Positions 62,776 to 64,000 of a stretch of 64,000 nt of DNA are shown here, piece after piece. Numbering within the stretch: position 1 is the first letter of the stretch; every line of letters begins with the position of its first letter. The position numbers and the translations under genes are program-made. The stretch lies in NCBI RefSeq assembly GCF_932526225.1, contig NC_064047.1, positions 4,401,501 to 4,465,500 of the forward strand. The letters are read 5' to 3'. Origin of the DNA: Nematostella vectensis (Eukaryota; Cnidaria; Anthozoa; Actiniaria; Edwardsiidae). The notes beneath the pieces were generated by a model. That model was not told where the DNA came from and ran no database searches. It saw only the letters and a program-made list of their open reading frames with translations.

Positions 62776-64000
62776 CCATGCGCACTACATGAACTAGATG
62801 TTGTATTTCCCTTCCGGTCCAAACGTGTATCATGTGACTTTACGACCATGCGCACTACATGTATTGGATGTCGTATTTCCCTTTCGGTCCTAATGTACAT
62901 CATGTGACTTTATGAGCATGCGCACTACATGTACTGGATGTCGTATTCCCTTCCGGTCATAACGTGTATCACGTGACTTTATGAGCATGCGCACTACATG
63001 TATTGGATGTCGTATCCCCTTCCGGTCCTAACGTGTATCACTTGACATTATGAGCATGCGCACTCCATGTACGCTGGATGTCGTATTCCCTTTCGGTCCT
63101 AACGTGTATCGCGTGACATTATGAGCATGCGCACTACATGTATTGGATGTCGTATTCCCTTCCGGTCCTAACGTGTATCACATGACTTTATGAGCATGCG
63201 CACTACATGTACTGGATGTCGTATTCCATTCCGGTCCTAACGTGTATCACGTGACATTATGAGCATGCGCACTACATGTATTGGATGTCGTATTCCCTTT
63301 CGGTCCTAACGTGTATCATGTGACTTTATGAGCATGCGCACTACATGTATTGGATGTCGTATTCCCTTCCGGTCCTTACGTGTATCACGTGACTTTACGA
63401 GCATGCGCACTACATGTATTGGATGTCGTATTCCCTTCCGGTCCTAACGTGTATCACATGACATTATGAGCATGCGCACTACATGTACGCTGGATGTCGT
63501 ATTCCCTTACGGTCCTAACGTGTATCACGTGACTTTACGAGCATGCGCACTACATGTATTGGATGTCGTATTCCCTTCCGGTCATAACGTGTATCATGTG
63601 ACTTTATGAGCATGCGCACTACATGTACGCTGGATGTCGTATTCCCTTACGGTCCTAACGTGTATCACGTGACTTTATGAGCATGCGCACTACATGTACG
63701 CTGGATGTCGTATTCCCTTACGGCCCTAACGTGTATCATGTGACTTTATGAGCATGCGCACTACATGTACGCTGGATGTCGTATTCCCTTACGGCCCTAA
63801 CGTGTATCATGTGACTTTATGAGCATGCGCACTACATGTACGCTGGATGTCGTATTCCCTTACGGTCCTAACGTGTATCACGTGACTTTATGAGCATGCG
63901 CACTACATGTACGCTGGATGTCGTATTCCCTTTCGGTCCTAACGTGTATCATGTGACTTTATGAGCATGCGCACTACATGTATTAGACGTCGTATTCCCT
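62706..64000 (+). repeat. ~60-65-bp tandem copies of receptor 2's C-terminal end
   Basis: Starting inside the last exon (codons for SYFPSDPNVYHVTL and stop), a unit with GTCGTATTCCCTTCCGGTCC, TAACGTGTATCACGTGACTT and TATGAGCATGCGCACTACAT repeats about 20 times to the window edge. Many units keep a CACGTG or CATGTG E-box and an NRF1-like GCATGCGCA. The array continues beyond the window. Confidence 0.93.

Overview
The window looks like nuclear DNA of an early-branching animal, most likely an anthozoan cnidarian such as a sea anemone. That is an inference. The evidence is: animal-type genes with many short GT-AG exons, one U12-type AT-AC intron, animal gene families (DGAT2/MOGAT, ZDHHC9/14/18, TEX9, Cys-loop receptors), and a heavy load of minisatellites and small transposons. 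There is no sign of operons or ribosome binding sites. All exon models were built by hand from splice signals, reading-frame phase and family motifs.

Layout. (1) 1-2398: repeats only. (2) 2399-13615 (+): a five-exon DGAT2/MOGAT acyltransferase gene. Its last intron holds an apparently complete, undescribed DNA transposon at 7178-13260, with GCCCC target duplications, terminal inverted repeats built from an 18-bp minisatellite, and one antisense 933-codon gene with a DDE/D-like triad. (3) 15729-17640 (+): a three-exon bicupin whose C-terminal half resembles ectoine synthase and keeps its metal-ligand pattern. (4) 19959-31518 (-): a ten-exon ZDHHC14-like palmitoyltransferase with a 26-nt exon, an AT-AC intron, a 4-kb 69-bp satellite in its last intron, and a C-terminus ending GLVKLSSV. 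(5) 32161-39944 (+): a TEX9-like coiled-coil gene, divergent from the previous one, with a 2.6-kb 41-bp minisatellite starting at a splice donor. (6) 41600-49321 (-) and 55525-62775 (+): two paralogous Cys-loop receptor subunits, head to head, both with the PAR motif typical of anion channels. Between them lie a single-exon ankyrin gene resembling PPP1R27 (50894-51358) and a 42-bp satellite (51935-54160).

The genes have unrelated functions (lipid synthesis, cupin enzyme, protein palmitoylation, ciliary/testis-type coiled coil, ligand-gated channels) and share no obvious pathway. The most striking themes are the array-TIR transposon and a recurring pattern in the two receptor genes, where the 3' end of an exon, with its splice donor or stop codon, has been tandemly amplified into the adjoining intron or 3' flank.
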